Numbered from the stretch's first letter, positions 44,569-54,161 are shown. The stretch: DNA of 64,000 nucleotides from Gaiellasilicea sp963765705 (GCA_963765705.1 CAVXXJ010000011.1:310001-374000); one strand, 5' to 3'. A program made the numbers and translations. The notes: a model not told the origin generated them from the sequence alone.

Positions 44569-45455
44569 TCAGGACTCAGAAGCGCCGCGGCGCAGCTGCT
44601 CGTCGAGCGGGACGAGCGGGAGGCCGAACGTGTCGACCGCGTCGGAGTTCGTGACGGCGTTGTCGCCGGCCGCGAGCATCTCCACCTGGTCGCGGGTGAT
44701 CGGCGCCTTCGGCAGCTTCTCGAGCAGCGACGCCTGGACGCGCATCAGGCCGAACGGCAGGTGGACCGTCGGCCGCCGCAACCCCAGCGACTGCTTCAGC
44801 AGCGGCCAGAACTCGTTCCACGTGACGACGTCCGGGCCGCCGAGCTCGAACGTCCGGTTCGCCGCCTCGGGCCGTTCGACGCCGGCGACGAAGTAGGCGG
44901 CGACGTCGTCGACCCAGATCGGCTGGATCCGCTGGGTGCCGGGGCCGATGATCGGCGTCACGGGCGCCTTCGCGATCTGCGAGAACTGGAGCAGCGCGCC
45001 GCGGCCGCGCCCGAAGACGAAGCTCGGACTGAAGATCACGTGCTCGAGGCCGGAGGCCTTGACGGCCTGCTCCATCTCCCACTTCGCGTGGAAGTACGGG
45101 ACGAGCTCCTTCGTCCGCTCGTCCGTGCCGAGCGCCGACATCAGCACGAAGCGTCTGACGCCGGCGTCCTTCGCGGCCGCGACGAGATCGCGGGTGCCCT
45201 GCTCCATCACCCGCTCGAAGTCCTCGCGCTTGCCGGTCAGCATCGCGACGAGGTGGACGACGACCTCCTGGTCCTCGACCGCGCGGCGCAGGCTCTCCGG
45301 GTCGGTCATGTCGCCCTGAACCGCCTCCTGGCTCGGCAGCGCGGAGCTCTTCCCCGGCTCCCGCTCGAGCACGCGCACGTGTGGCCCGCGTCGACGAGCC
45401 CCTGGACGATGTGTGGGCCGATGAAGCCGGTCGCGCCGGTGACGAGGACCCTCAT
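44569..45455 (-). CDS. NAD-dependent epimerase/NmrA-like protein (NDUFA9 type), frameshifted
   Basis: A Rossmann-fold extended SDR starts MRVLVTGATGFIGPHIVQGL and, after a missing base near 45380, continues VRVLEREPGKSSALPSQEAV. Visible next are QGDMTDPESLRRAVEDQEVV, VRRFVLMSALGTDERTKELV, and the active-site-like YFHAKWEMEQAVKASGLEHV (Tyr-x-x-x-Lys) followed by ILGPGTQRIQPIWVDDVAAY. The C-terminal half matches complex-I NDUFA9-like or NmrA-like proteins that bind NAD(P) without clear catalysis. ATG 45455 overlaps the dcd stop (ATGA), so it is downstream of dcd in a minus-strand operon. Confidence 0.82.
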
Positions 45456-46021
45456 GTCTCGAAATTCTTCCAGTAGCGACTCGGCGTCGGCCCTTGCTGG
45501 CCCTGGTACTTGGAGCCGAGCGCGCCGGATCCGTACGGCGTCTCCGCCGGCTCCGTCATCTGCACGAACGAGATCTGGCCGATCTTCATCCCGAAGTAGA
45601 TCGTGATCGGGAGGTTGGCGACGTTCGAGAGCTCGAGCGTCACATGGCCGTCCCAGCCCGGGATCGATGAAGCCGGCGGTCGAGTGGATCAGCAACCCGA
45701 GCCGGCCGAGCGAGCTCTTTCCCTCGAGCCGCGCGACGAGGTCGTCGGGAAGCTGGATCCGCTCGAGCGTCGAGCCGAGCACGAATTCGCCCGGGTGGAG
45801 GATGAACGCGCTTCTCGTCGTCGATCTCGACGAGCTCGGTCAGCTCCTCCTGCTCCTGCTTGACGTCGATGTACGGGTAGCGCGAGTTTCGGAAGACCCG
45901 GAAGAAGCGGTCGACGCGGACATCGACGCTGGACGGCTGCACGAGCGCCTCGTCGTACGGATCGATCTCCGATCCGGCCCTCGCCGAGCAAACGCCTGAT
46001 CGTCCGGTCGGAGAGGACCAC
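45452..46021 (-). CDS. dcd: dCTP deaminase (bifunctional type likely), frameshifted
   Basis: This enzyme deaminates dCTP, and often also hydrolyses dUTP, in thymidylate synthesis. The start reads VVLSDRTIRRLLGEGRI, followed by the conserved ALVQPSSVDVRVDRFFRVF, FILHPGEFVLGSTLERIQLP and the signature LIHSTAGFIDPGWDGHVTLE. The last of these contains the catalytic glutamate region, and the end is SKYQGQQGPTPSRYWKNF. Three frame changes are needed (near 45665, 45815 and 45975). GTG 46021 is the likely start. It is divergent from the glycoside-hydrolase-like gene. Confidence 0.9.
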
Positions 46022-46087
46022 CGGCCCGATTCTACGGTCCTCTTGCGAAAGAGACGTTTTCCACATACCGTTCGCGCGCCCGTGTCG

Positions 46088-47287
46088 ATGCTGTTCGAGC
46101 AAATGGAGCCGAACGAGCGCTTTCGTGCGCGGCGTGAGAACGCGCGCCGGAGACGCAGGCGCCGCCGTGCCATCGCCGTCGGCTTCCTGCTCGCGGTGAC
46201 CGCGACCCTGGCGGCCGGAGCCAGGTTCGTGATCGACGACAACGGCGCCGCCGGCGCGGCGGCGAAGAGGTCGTCGTCCGCCACGAAGCCGGCCGTGCAG
46301 CCGTCCGCGCCCGTGAAAGCGCTCAGGAAGCTCCCGGAGGAGGTGCGCGGGATCCACGTGACGATGGCGCTCGCGTCGCTCGACGGGAAGCTCCAGGAGT
46401 ACCTCCAGCTCGTCGACGACGGGATGAACACGATCGAGCTGGACGTCAAGGACGAGAACGGGGAGGTCGGCTTCGTCACCTCCGCGGTGCCGCTCGCGCG
46501 CGAGGTCGGCGCCGCGAAGCCGTACTACAGGCCGCGGGAGGCCGCCCGCCTGATCCACGCCAAGGGCGTCTATCTGATCGGTCGGGTCGTCGTCTTCGAG
46601 GACCCGCGCCTCTCGGCCGGCCGGCCCGAGCTCGCGGTCAAGAACCCGGACGGCTCCGTCTGGCGCAACCACGCCGGCCTCGGCTGGACGAACCCGTACG
46701 ACAAGCGCGTCTGGGACTACAACGTCTCGCTCGCCGAGGTGGCGGCGCGGGCGGGCTTCGACGAGATCCAGTTCGACTACGTGCGCTTCCCCACCGACGG
46801 CGACGTCGAGGCGATCGTCTACCCGAACAAGACGTCGACGCCGCCGGGCTGGGTGATCGCCGAGTTCGTCCACTACGCCGCCAAGCGGCTGAAGCCGCTC
46901 GGCGTGCGCATCTCGACGGACGTCTTCGGCCTCTCCGCGACCCGCGACCTCGGCATCGGCCAGATCCCGAAGCGGATCTCGAAGTACGTCGACGCCGTCT
47001 ACCCGATGGTCTACCCGTCGCACTTCGGCGCCGGCGAGTACGGGCTCGAGGATCCGAACGCCTCGCCCGGCCCGACCGTCGAGTGGTCGCTCTCCGACTT
47101 CCGCCGCGAGCTGAAGAAGAGCGACGCCCAGCTGATCCCGTGGCTGCAGGACTTCTCCTACGGCCGCACCTACGGGCTCGCCGACGTCCGGGCGCAGATC
47201 GAGGCCGCACGCCTGATGGGCGCGCGCGGCTATCTGCTCTGGAACCCGCTCGGGATCTACACGCCGGGCGCGCTCACGCCGGCCTAG
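46088..47287 (+). CDS. Membrane-anchored glycoside-hydrolase-like protein (DUF4015)
   Basis: The protein of about 399 residues has a very basic N-terminus (RRENARRRRRRRRAI), one membrane helix (AVGFLLAVTATLAAGARFV), a Ser/Ala linker, then a TIM-barrel of the DUF4015 class. Visible are VRGIHVTMALASLDGKLQEY, DGMNTIELDVKDENGEVG, KGVYLIGRVVVFEDPRLSAG, FDEIQFDYVRFPTDGDVEA (likely catalytic acidic cluster) and AVYPMVYPSHFGAGEYG. It probably acts on envelope polysaccharide from the outer face. The start is uncertain: GTG 46082, ATG 46088 or ATG 46103, none with a good RBS. Confidence 0.8.
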   Translation: MLFEQMEPNERFRARRENARRRRRRRRAIAVGFLLAVTATLAAGARFVIDDNGAAGAAAKRSSSATKPAVQPSAPVKALRKLPEEVRGIHVTMALASLDGKLQEYLQLVDDGMNTIELDVKDENGEVGFVTSAVPLAREVGAAKPYYRPREAARLIHAKGVYLIGRVVVFEDPRLSAGRPELAVKNPDGSVWRNHAGLGWTNPYDKRVWDYNVSLAEVAARAGFDEIQFDYVRFPTDGDVEAIVYPNKTSTPPGWVIAEFVHYAAKRLKPLGVRISTDVFGLSATRDLGIGQIPKRISKYVDAVYPMVYPSHFGAGEYGLEDPNASPGPTVEWSLSDFRRELKKSDAQLIPWLQDFSYGRTYGLADVRAQIEAARLMGARGYLLWNPLGIYTPGALTPA

Positions 47288-47324
47288 CTTCGCGCGCCTA
47301 GCACCGTTTGTTACGATCGCTGCA

Positions 47325-47753
47325 ATGGCGATCGGTGACGTCATGAGGACGCGAGTGGTCGCGGTCGACCAGGACGACTCGGTGCGGCTCGGCGTCCTGC
47401 GGATGCTCGAGGAAGGGGTCGGCGCCGTCGCGATCTGCGACGCCGGGAGGCTCGTCGGCATCTTCACCGAGCGCGATCTCCTCGCTCTGGCGGGCAACGG
47501 CACGGACCTCGACGCCGTCCGGATCGGCGACGTGATGACGCGCAACCCGTTCACCGTCGACGCCGGCGCCGCCGTCCTCGACGCCGCCAGGCTGATGGGC
47601 GACAAGAAGATCCGCCATCTCCCGGTCGTCGAGGGCGATCACCTGCTCGGGATGGTCGGCATCCGCGACGTGCTCGGCAGCCTGGTCGAGCGGCTCTGGC
47701 AGGCGCACGACACCGCCGCGCACGAGACGGCGCGAGCGCTCTTCAGGAACTAG
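47325..47753 (+). CDS. CBS-domain pair protein
   Basis: The 142-residue protein is a Bateman module of two CBS motifs: VMRTRVVAVDQDDSVRLGVL, LVGIFTERDLLALAGNG, VMTRNPFTVDAGAAVLDAAR and KIRHLPVVEGDHLLGMVGIR. Such modules bind adenine nucleotides and regulate enzymes or transporters. It is complete and soluble. ATG 47325. Its end converges with pdxH by a four-base overlap. The controlled protein is unknown. Confidence 0.88.
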   Translation: MAIGDVMRTRVVAVDQDDSVRLGVLRMLEEGVGAVAICDAGRLVGIFTERDLLALAGNGTDLDAVRIGDVMTRNPFTVDAGAAVLDAARLMGDKKIRHLPVVEGDHLLGMVGIRDVLGSLVERLWQAHDTAAHETARALFRN

Positions 47754-48345
47754 GGAGCCAGGCGCTTCCGCCTCCAGGCGTCGCCGTCGCGCTCGTAGCG
47801 GATCCGGTCGTGCAGCCGGTCGTCGCCGTGCTGCCAGAACTCGTAGGCGTCCGGGACGAGGCGGTAGCCGCCCCAGTGCGGCGGCAGCGGCACCTCGTCG
47901 TCGGGGAAGCGGGCGGCGGCCTCGGCGTAGAGGCGCTCGAGCTCGGCGCGGTCGGTGAGCGGCCGGCTCTGCGGCGAGGCCCACGCGGCGAGGCGGCTCG
48001 GCAAGCGGCCGCGTGTCGAAGTAGGCGCTCGACTCCTCGTCCGAGATCGGCTCGACGCGGCCCTCGACGCGCACCTGGCGGCCGAGCGGCCGCCAGTGGA
48101 GCAGCAGCGCCGCCTGCGGGTTCGCTCGCAGCTCGCCGCCCTTGCGGCTCTCCCGGTTCGTGAAGAAGGTGAAGCCCCGCTCGTCCGCCTCCTTCAGCAG
48201 CACCATCCGCACGGACGGCCTGCCCGTCGGTCGTCGCGGTCGCGAGCGCCATCGTCTCGGGCACCTCGACCCCCGCGGCGCGAGCCTCCTCGAACCAGAG
48301 CCGGAACTGCCGCAGCGGGTCGGGATCGAGGTCGCGCTCGTCCAT
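47750..48345 (-). CDS. pdxH: Pyridoxamine 5'-phosphate oxidase, frameshifted
   Basis: PdxH makes PLP with FMN. Visible in order are DERDLDPDPLRQFRLWFEEA, RPSVRMVLLKEADERGFTFF, TNRESRKGGELRANPQAALL, HWRPLGRQVRVEGRVEPISD, then PHWGGYRLVPDAYEFWQHGD and the C-terminal DRLHDRIRYERDGDAWRRKR. The RLHxR-type PLP-phosphate box is present. Two frame changes (near 48215 and 48005) are needed. ATG 48345 gives the family N-terminus; ATG 48363 adds six residues. It is divergent from the PLP-dependent gabT gene, which fits shared control. Confidence 0.92.
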
Positions 48346-48347
48346 TG

Positions 48348-48364
48348 CATGAAGAGTATTCATG
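48348..48364. promoter_or_regulatory. Palindrome between pdxH and gabT
   Basis: CATGAA (48348-48353), GAGTA, TTCATG (48359-48364) is a perfect inverted repeat in the divergent gap. It sits two bases upstream of the pdxH ATG at 48345. If the upstream ATG 48363 is used for pdxH, the palindrome is instead coding, so its regulatory status is open. Confidence 0.35.
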
Positions 48365-48402
48365 TATGCAATCCAGCCGGTTCGTGAGCTACTGTGGACG
48401 AT

Positions 48403-49725
48403 ATGGCGACGACGAAGACGATCGACATCCGCACCGCGATCCCCGGTCCTCGCTCGGCCGAGATTCTGGCGCGCAAGGAGCGAGTGATCGCGAACGCCAA
48501 GACGATCGTGCTGCCGATCGTCGCGCAGGAGGGCCGCGGCGCGACGCTCACCGACGTCGACGGGAACGTCTTCATCGACTTCACGGGCGGCGTCGGCTGC
48601 CTCAACGTCGGCCATGCGCACCCTCGCGTGCTCGAAGCCGCCGCCGAGCAGCTCGCGCGGTTCATCCACACGGACTTCACGGTCGTCCCCTACGAGCTCT
48701 ACGTCGAGCTCGCCGAGCGGCTGCTCGAGCGCGCGCCGTTCACCGGCCCCGCCAAGGCGGCCTTCTTCAACGCCGGCACCGAGGCGGTCGAGAACGCAGT
48801 CAAGTTCGCCCGGCTCTACACCAAGCGGCCAGCCGTGATCGCCTTCGAGGGCGCCTTCCACGGCCGCACGCTGATGGCGATGACGCTCACGTCGCGGCCG
48901 CATCCGTACAAGGCCGGGATGGGGCCGCTCGCGCCCGAGGTCTACCGTGCCCCGTTCCCGCAGGACTATCGCGGCCCCGACGCCAAGACGGCCCTCGCCG
49001 AGCTGCGGCAGCTCTTCGTCACGCAGGTCGCGGCCGAGCAGGTCGCGGCGATCATCGTCGAGCCCGTCCAGGGCGAGGGCGGGTTCCTCCCGGCGGGGCA
49101 GGAGTTCATGGAGGGCCTGCGCTCGATCTGCGATGAGCACGGGATCTGCCTGATCGCCGACGAGGTGCAGACCGGCTTCGCGCGCACCGGCAAGCTGTTC
49201 GCGATCGAGCACTACGGCGTCGAGCCCGATCTGATCACGGTCGCGAAGTCGATTGCTGCCGGCCTCCCGCTCTCGGGCGTGCTCGGCAAGGCGGAGATCA
49301 TGGACGCAGCGCACGACGGTGCCGTCGGCGGCACGTTCGTCGGCAATCCCGTCGCCCAGGCCGCGGCGCTCGCTGTCCTCGACGTGATCGACGAGGAAGG
49401 TCTCTGCGAGCGCGCCGTCGCGATCGGCGACGTCCTGCGCGCGCGGATGCTCGCCTGGCAGGAGCGCTTCCCGGCGATCGGGGACGTTCGGGGCCTCGGC
49501 GCGATGCTCGCGATCGAGCTCGTCGCCGACCGCGCGACCAAGCAGCCGGCGCCCGAGCGCGCCCAGGCCGTGATCGACGCGGCGATGCAGCGAGGCCTGC
49601 TGCTGCTGAAGGCCGGTGTGCACGGCAACGCGATCCGTGTCCTCTGTCCGCTCGTGCTCACCGACGCCGAGCTCGACGAGGCGCTTGGCGCCTGGGAAGA
49701 CGCGCTCGAGCACGTCCTCGCGTAG
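48403..49725 (+). CDS. gabT: 4-aminobutyrate aminotransferase
   Basis: The class III PLP aminotransferase is about 440 residues long. It has PRSAEILARKERVIANAKTI near the start, DFTGGVGCLNVGHAHPRVLE, AFFNAGTEAVENAVKFARLY, IIVEPVQGEGGFLPAGQEFM, the Asp in LIADEVQTGFARTGKLFAIE and the Schiff-base lysine in DLITVAKSIAAGLPLSGVLG (about residue 282). It ends in the expected VLCPLVLTDAELDEALG. It converts GABA and 2-oxoglutarate to succinate semialdehyde and glutamate. The start could be ATG 48403 or GTG 48394; ATG is preferred. The frame is intact and followed by a kinase gene 36 bases on. Confidence 0.93.
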   Translation: MATTKTIDIRTAIPGPRSAEILARKERVIANAKTIVLPIVAQEGRGATLTDVDGNVFIDFTGGVGCLNVGHAHPRVLEAAAEQLARFIHTDFTVVPYELYVELAERLLERAPFTGPAKAAFFNAGTEAVENAVKFARLYTKRPAVIAFEGAFHGRTLMAMTLTSRPHPYKAGMGPLAPEVYRAPFPQDYRGPDAKTALAELRQLFVTQVAAEQVAAIIVEPVQGEGGFLPAGQEFMEGLRSICDEHGICLIADEVQTGFARTGKLFAIEHYGVEPDLITVAKSIAAGLPLSGVLGKAEIMDAAHDGAVGGTFVGNPVAQAAALAVLDVIDEEGLCERAVAIGDVLRARMLAWQERFPAIGDVRGLGAMLAIELVADRATKQPAPERAQAVIDAAMQRGLLLLKAGVHGNAIRVLCPLVLTDAELDEALGAWEDALEHVLA

Positions 49726-49761
49726 TTCGATTTCTCGGGCGTAGGGAAACAGTAGGTTTCT

Positions 49762-51177
49762 GTGGCTGTGCAGCAACTCATCGCGGACCGGTACGAGCTC
49801 AAGGAGACCGTCGGCAGCGGCGGCATGTCGACGGTCTATTGCGCCTTCGACACGCTCCTGGAGCGCCACGTCGCGCTGAAGATCCTGCACGAGCAGTTCG
49901 GCGCCGAGGAGGAGCACGTCGAGCGCTTCCGGCGCGAGGCGCGTGCCGTCGCGCAGCTCTCGCACCCGAACATCGTCACGGTGATCGACCGCGGCGAGGA
50001 GGACGGGCGGCAGTTCATCGTCTTCGAGCTGATCGAGGGCGAAAACCTGAAAGAGCTCGTCGGCCGAGGCGGCCCGCTGCCGGTGCGGCGCGTGCTCGAA
50101 CTCGGCCTCGAGGTCGGACGGGCGCTCGCCTTCGCGCATGCGCAGGGGCTCGTCCACCGCGACGTGAAGCCGCAGAACGTGCTCCTGAACGAGGACGGGC
50201 TGGCCAAGGTGACCGATTTCGGGATCGTCCGCTCGATGGACGCGGTCGGCGGCCAGACCGAGACCGGCACCGTGCTCGGGACGAGCCACTACATCGCCCC
50301 CGAGCAGGCTCGCGGCGAGCGCGTCGACGCGCAGACCGACGTCTACTCGTTCGGAGTCGTCCTCTACGAGCTCCTGGCCGGGGACGTCCCCTACCCCGGC
50401 GACAGCTTCCTCAGCGTCGCGATGAAGCACGTCAACGAGCCGATCCCGAATGTGCTCGAGCGGCGCCCCGACACCCCGCTCCGGCTCGCGTCGCTGATCG
50501 AGCGCTGCATGGCGAAGCTGCCCGCCGAGCGACCCGCCTCGATGGACGAGGTGGTCAGCGAGCTGGAGTCGGTGCGGGCCGAGCTGGCCGGCAGAGCCGA
50601 CGGCGAGGCGACGATGATCGTCAAGCCCAAGGCCGCGCCCAAGCGGCAGCGGCAACGCGCTTCGCGCAGGCCGTTTCCGGTCTGGCCAGCCCTGCTCGGC
50701 GCGCTGCTGCTCGCTGCCGTGATCGGCGGGATCCTGCTCCTGAACAGGGACGACGGCACCGGCGGGGCGGCAACGGCAGAGACTGTCGAGCTCAGCGGCG
50801 TCGGGGCCTACGATCCCGACGGCGGCGACGGCGAGCACGACGACGAGGCTGGGCTCGCGACGGATGGTGATCCGGCAACCTTCTGGCGGACGTCGCGGTA
50901 CCGCTCGCAGCTGAGCGCTTTCAAGTCAGGGGTTGGGGTCGTGCTCGAGGCCAAGGGCAAGCCGGAGCAGCTTGGGCTCACGACGGATACGCCGGGCTTC
51001 ACCGCCGAGATTCAAGCCGGCGACTCGCCGGACGGGCCCTTCGAAACCGTGAGCGAGAGCAAGGTCGTCGGAGCGAGCACGACCTGGAAGCTGAATCGAA
51101 CCGACGCGCGCTACTACGTCGTCTGGATCACGCAGCTCGTGGGAAGCGCGCACGTCAACGAAGCCGCGGCGAGCTAG
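49762..51177 (+). CDS. Ser/Thr kinase with extracytoplasmic discoidin-like domain
   Basis: The 471-residue kinase is complete and intact. The catalytic domain spans about residues 8-270: ETVGSGGMSTVYCAFDTLLE, VALKILHEQFG, HRDVKPQNVLLNEDG, DFGIVRSMDAVGG and the activation-loop GTVLGTSHYIAPEQARGE. A basic juxtamembrane stretch precedes the helix FPVWPALLGALLLAAVIGG. The outside portion (AYDPDGGDGEHDDEAGLATD, PATFWRTSRYRSQL, YVVWITQLVGSAHVNEA) has the layout of an F5/8-type-C (discoidin) fold, which binds glycans or lipids in other proteins. GTG 49762. It is not next to a phosphatase here. The ligand is unknown. Confidence 0.9.
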   Translation: MAVQQLIADRYELKETVGSGGMSTVYCAFDTLLERHVALKILHEQFGAEEEHVERFRREARAVAQLSHPNIVTVIDRGEEDGRQFIVFELIEGENLKELVGRGGPLPVRRVLELGLEVGRALAFAHAQGLVHRDVKPQNVLLNEDGLAKVTDFGIVRSMDAVGGQTETGTVLGTSHYIAPEQARGERVDAQTDVYSFGVVLYELLAGDVPYPGDSFLSVAMKHVNEPIPNVLERRPDTPLRLASLIERCMAKLPAERPASMDEVVSELESVRAELAGRADGEATMIVKPKAAPKRQRQRASRRPFPVWPALLGALLLAAVIGGILLLNRDDGTGGAATAETVELSGVGAYDPDGGDGEHDDEAGLATDGDPATFWRTSRYRSQLSAFKSGVGVVLEAKGKPEQLGLTTDTPGFTAEIQAGDSPDGPFETVSESKVVGASTTWKLNRTDARYYVVWITQLVGSAHVNEAAAS

Positions 51178-52199
51178 TACTCCAGGCTGGCGCGCCGCTC
51201 GTGCCGCTCGAGCGCGAGCTGGATCAGGCGGTCGAGCAGGTCGGCATAGGGGATCCCCGAGGCCTCGAACAGGCGGGCATAGACGCTCGTCGAGGTGAAG
51301 CCGGGGATCGTGTTGATCTCGTTCACGACCACCTCACCGCCCTCGCGGACGAAGAAGTCGACGCGGGCCATCCCTTCGCACTCGGTCGCGATGAACGAGT
51401 CGACGGCGAGCTCCTGGACGCGGGCGGCGATCTCGTCCGGGATGCGGGCGGGGACGATGATGTCCGAGCCGCCCTCGTCGTACTTGGCCGCGTAGTCGTA
51501 CCACTCGGCGTGCGGCACGATCTCGCCGACGACCGACGCGATCGGCGGCGGGCGGACGTTTCCGAGCACGCCGCACTCGACCTCGGTGCCGGCGACGAAC
51601 TCCTCCACGAGCACCTTCTCGTCATGCCTGCGCGCCAGCGCGACGGCCGTCTCGAGCTCGGCGGCGTCGTGCGCCTTCGAGATCCCGACCGACGACCCGA
51701 GCCGGGCCGGCTTGACGAAGACGGGGTAGCCGAAGGGATTCTCGATCTCGTCGCCGAGCCGGAGCGTGGCGTTGCGCGCGACGGGGATGCCGCGGTCGCG
51801 CAGCACGGCCTTGAAGAGGTCCTTGTCCATGCAGAGCGCCGAGGCCGCGACGCCCGCGCCGACGTAGGGGATCCCCGCGAGCTCGAGCAGGCCCTGGACG
51901 GTGCCGTCCTCGCCGAACGGGCCGTGCAGGACGGGTAGCACGACGTCGACGGCTCCGAGCGCCTCGGCCGGCTTCGAGTCGGCGAGCACGGGCAGCGTCT
52001 CCGAGACCGTGCCTTGTAACAGACTGTTACTCGGCGTCGGCCCTTCGAGCGCCCAGCGGCCGTCGCGGCCGATCGCGATCTGCGTCACCTCGTAGCGCGC
52101 CGGGTCGAGCGCCTCCAGCACGGAGCGCGCCGACGCGAGCGAGATCTCGTGCTCGCTCGAGCGGCCGCCGGCGACGACGGCGACGCGGATCCGGCTCAC
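51174..52199 (-). CDS. ddl: D-alanine--D-alanine ligase
   Basis: The 341-residue ATP-grasp ligase has the N-terminal RIRVAVVAGGRSSEHEISLA, LPVLHGPFGEDGTVQGLLEL, the lysine-bearing strand VFVKPARLGSSVGISKAHD, EKVLVEEFVAGTEVECGVLG, ARVDFFVREGGEVVVNEINT with the metal ligands Glu/Asn, and TIPGFTSTSVYARLFEASGI. It joins D-Ala residues for peptidoglycan. GTG start at 52199 overlaps the pknB stop (GTGA), so it ends the division operon. A 15-base palindrome (52016-52030) lies within it, in a linker not usual for Ddl. The frame is intact. Confidence 0.94.
   Translation of the reverse strand: MSRIRVAVVAGGRSSEHEISLASARSVLEALDPARYEVTQIAIGRDGRWALEGPTPSNSLLQGTVSETLPVLADSKPAEALGAVDVVLPVLHGPFGEDGTVQGLLELAGIPYVGAGVAASALCMDKDLFKAVLRDRGIPVARNATLRLGDEIENPFGYPVFVKPARLGSSVGISKAHDAAELETAVALARRHDEKVLVEEFVAGTEVECGVLGNVRPPPIASVVGEIVPHAEWYDYAAKYDEGGSDIIVPARIPDEIAARVQELAVDSFIATECEGMARVDFFVREGGEVVVNEINTIPGFTSTSVYARLFEASGIPYADLLDRLIQLALERHERRASLEY
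52016..52030. repeat. Intragenic palindrome within ddl
   Basis: GTAACAG (52016-52022), A, CTGTTAC (52024-52030) is a perfect seven-base inverted repeat, AT-richer than its surroundings, encoding part of the loop SNSLLQGTVSETLP. It is not a copy of the 33168 element but is likewise a low-GC palindrome placed in a protein linker. Confidence 0.5.
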
Positions 52200-54149
52200 G
52201 GCAGGGGTATGGTCGTGGTCGGCGGAGGCGGCTCGGGCGGCGGCGCCGCCTCGAAGCGGCCGACGACGATCACCACCGTCGTCCCCTCCTCCGCTTCCGT
52301 GCCGCCCTCCGGATCCTGCGAGAGCACCTGCCCGTCGCTGAGCTCGTCGTCGACGATCTCCTCGACCACCTGGGCCTCGAAGCCCGACGCCAGCAGCTGG
52401 GCGCGTGCATCGGCCTCGGTCAGGCTCGTCACGTCCGGGATCTGCGACGTCACCGGGCCCTTCGGAGACCTGGAGCGTGATCACGGAGCCCTTGCCCTGC
52501 TGCGTTCCGGCGGCAGGGTTCTGGCCGACGACGATTCCGGCCGCGGCGTCGTCGTCGACGTCCTCCCGGGCGACCGCGAAGCCGATGCCCTGCAGCTGCG
52601 ACTCGGCGGTCTCGAACGCCGAGCCGACGACATTCGGCACCGTGACCGGCTTCGGGCCCTTCGAGACGTTGATCCGAACGGTCGAGTCTACGATCAGCTC
52701 CGTGCCCGCCTTCGGCGCCTGGCGCGAGCACCTCGTTCACGGGCTTCAGCGAGTTGACCGCGACGACGTTCGCCTTCAGCTTCGCGTTCACGAGGTCCGA
52801 GACGGCCTCGTCGCGGCTCTTGCCGACGACGTTCGGGACGATCGTCTTCGGCTTGCCCGTGCGAGACGCGGATCGTGACGAAGTTGCCCCGCTCGATCCG
52901 GTCGCCCGGTTGCGGGTCCTGCTGCGAAGACGTTGCCCGTTCTTCGCCTCCTCGTCCGCCTCGCGGATGATCAGCTCCTCCAGTCCCGCGTCGTGGATCT
53001 GCCTGACCGCCAGGCGCTCCGGCAAGCCCTTCACGTCGGGCACGGCGACCGGCTTCGTCTCGCTGAGCTGGTCCTGGAACTCCTGGTAGGCGAACCAGCC
53101 GCCGACGAGGACGGCGGCGATCGAGCAGCGAACCCGAGCAGCCACGGCCAGAACGACCGGCGGCGCGGCGGCTCGTCGTACTCGTAGTAGCGCCCGGGCG
53201 TATACGTCGTGCTCGGCGGCGGCGCGCCGGGCCGATCGTCGTCGCCGCCTCGCCGACGTCGGTGCGGGAGAGGACGGACGTCGCCGCCTCGGCCGTCTCG
53301 GCGGAGACGCCGATCCCGCGCGCGATCCGCTCGAGATCGGAGTCCATCTCCTCGGCCGAGTGGTAGCGGTCGGCCGGGTCCTTGGCGAGCGCGCGCAGGA
53401 CGACGTAGTCGAGGTCGCGCGGCACCTCCGGCCGGTGCGTGGAGGGAGCGACCGGCGCCTGCGAGAGGTGCTTCATCGCGATCTCGACCGGGCGTCTCGC
53501 CGGTGAACGGCACCGAGCCGGTCAGCAGCTCGTAGAGGACGATCCCGGTCGAGTAGAGGTCGGACGTCTGGTCGACGGGGGCGCCGCGTGCCTGCTCGGG
53601 GGAGAGGTACTGCGCCGTGCCGATGATCGAGCCGGCCTCGGTCATCTGGCTCGCGGCGCCGGCGCGCGCGATCCCGAAGTCCATCACCTTGACCCGGCCC
53701 TCGCCGTCGACGATCACGTTGTGCGGCTTGATGTCGCGGTGCACGATCCCGTTCCGGTGCGCGAAGCGCAGCGCGGAGAGGATCTGGCGCGTGTAGTCGA
53801 TCGCGATCCCGAGCGGCGACGGGCCGCGGGCGACGAGCAGCTCCTTCAGCGTCCGGCCCTCGACGTGCTCCATCGCGATGTAGTAGGTGCCCTCCGAGTC
53901 GCCGCGGTCGTAGATCGAGACGATGCTCGGGTGCGAGAGCCCGGCGGCGTTCTGCGCCTCGCGCCGGAAGCGCTCCACGAACTGCTCGTCGCTGGCGTGG
54001 CGGTCGTCGAGGATCTTGATCGCGACGCGCCGGCCGAGCTCCTGGTCCATGGCGAGGTAGACGTTCGCCATCCCTCCGGAGCCGAGCTTCCGGATGATCA
54101 GGTAGCGCCCGTCGAAGAGCGAGTCGATGAGGTGGTCGCCGGAGGCCAT
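52196..54149 (-). CDS. pknB: Ser/Thr kinase PknB with extracellular PASTA repeats, frameshifted
   Basis: This is the classic cell-wall-sensing kinase. The kinase domain comprises RKLGSGGMANVYLAMDQELG, VAIKILDDRHASD, HRDIKPHNVIVDGEG, DFGIARAGAASQMTEAGSII and GTAQYLSPEQARG. After a proline-rich link and membrane helix, it has PASTA repeats: KPVAVPDVKGLPERLAVRQI, TIVPNVVGKSRDEAVSDLVN, TVPNVVGSAFETAESQLQGI and IPDVTSLTEADARAQLLASG. It ends in a Pro/Thr tail. Frame changes occur near 53485, 53230, 53130, 52930, 52860, 52725 and 52460. It lies between pbpA and ddl, as in mycobacteria, and PASTA domains bind muropeptide. Confidence 0.92.
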
Positions 54150-54161
54150 AAAGGGTACAGG

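Noticed and set aside
47743..50838. A 1031-codon minus-strand open frame across gabT and the kinase
   Set aside because: It is antisense to two intact, well-motifed genes; high GC leaves long opposite frames. Only its last part overlaps real pdxH sequence.
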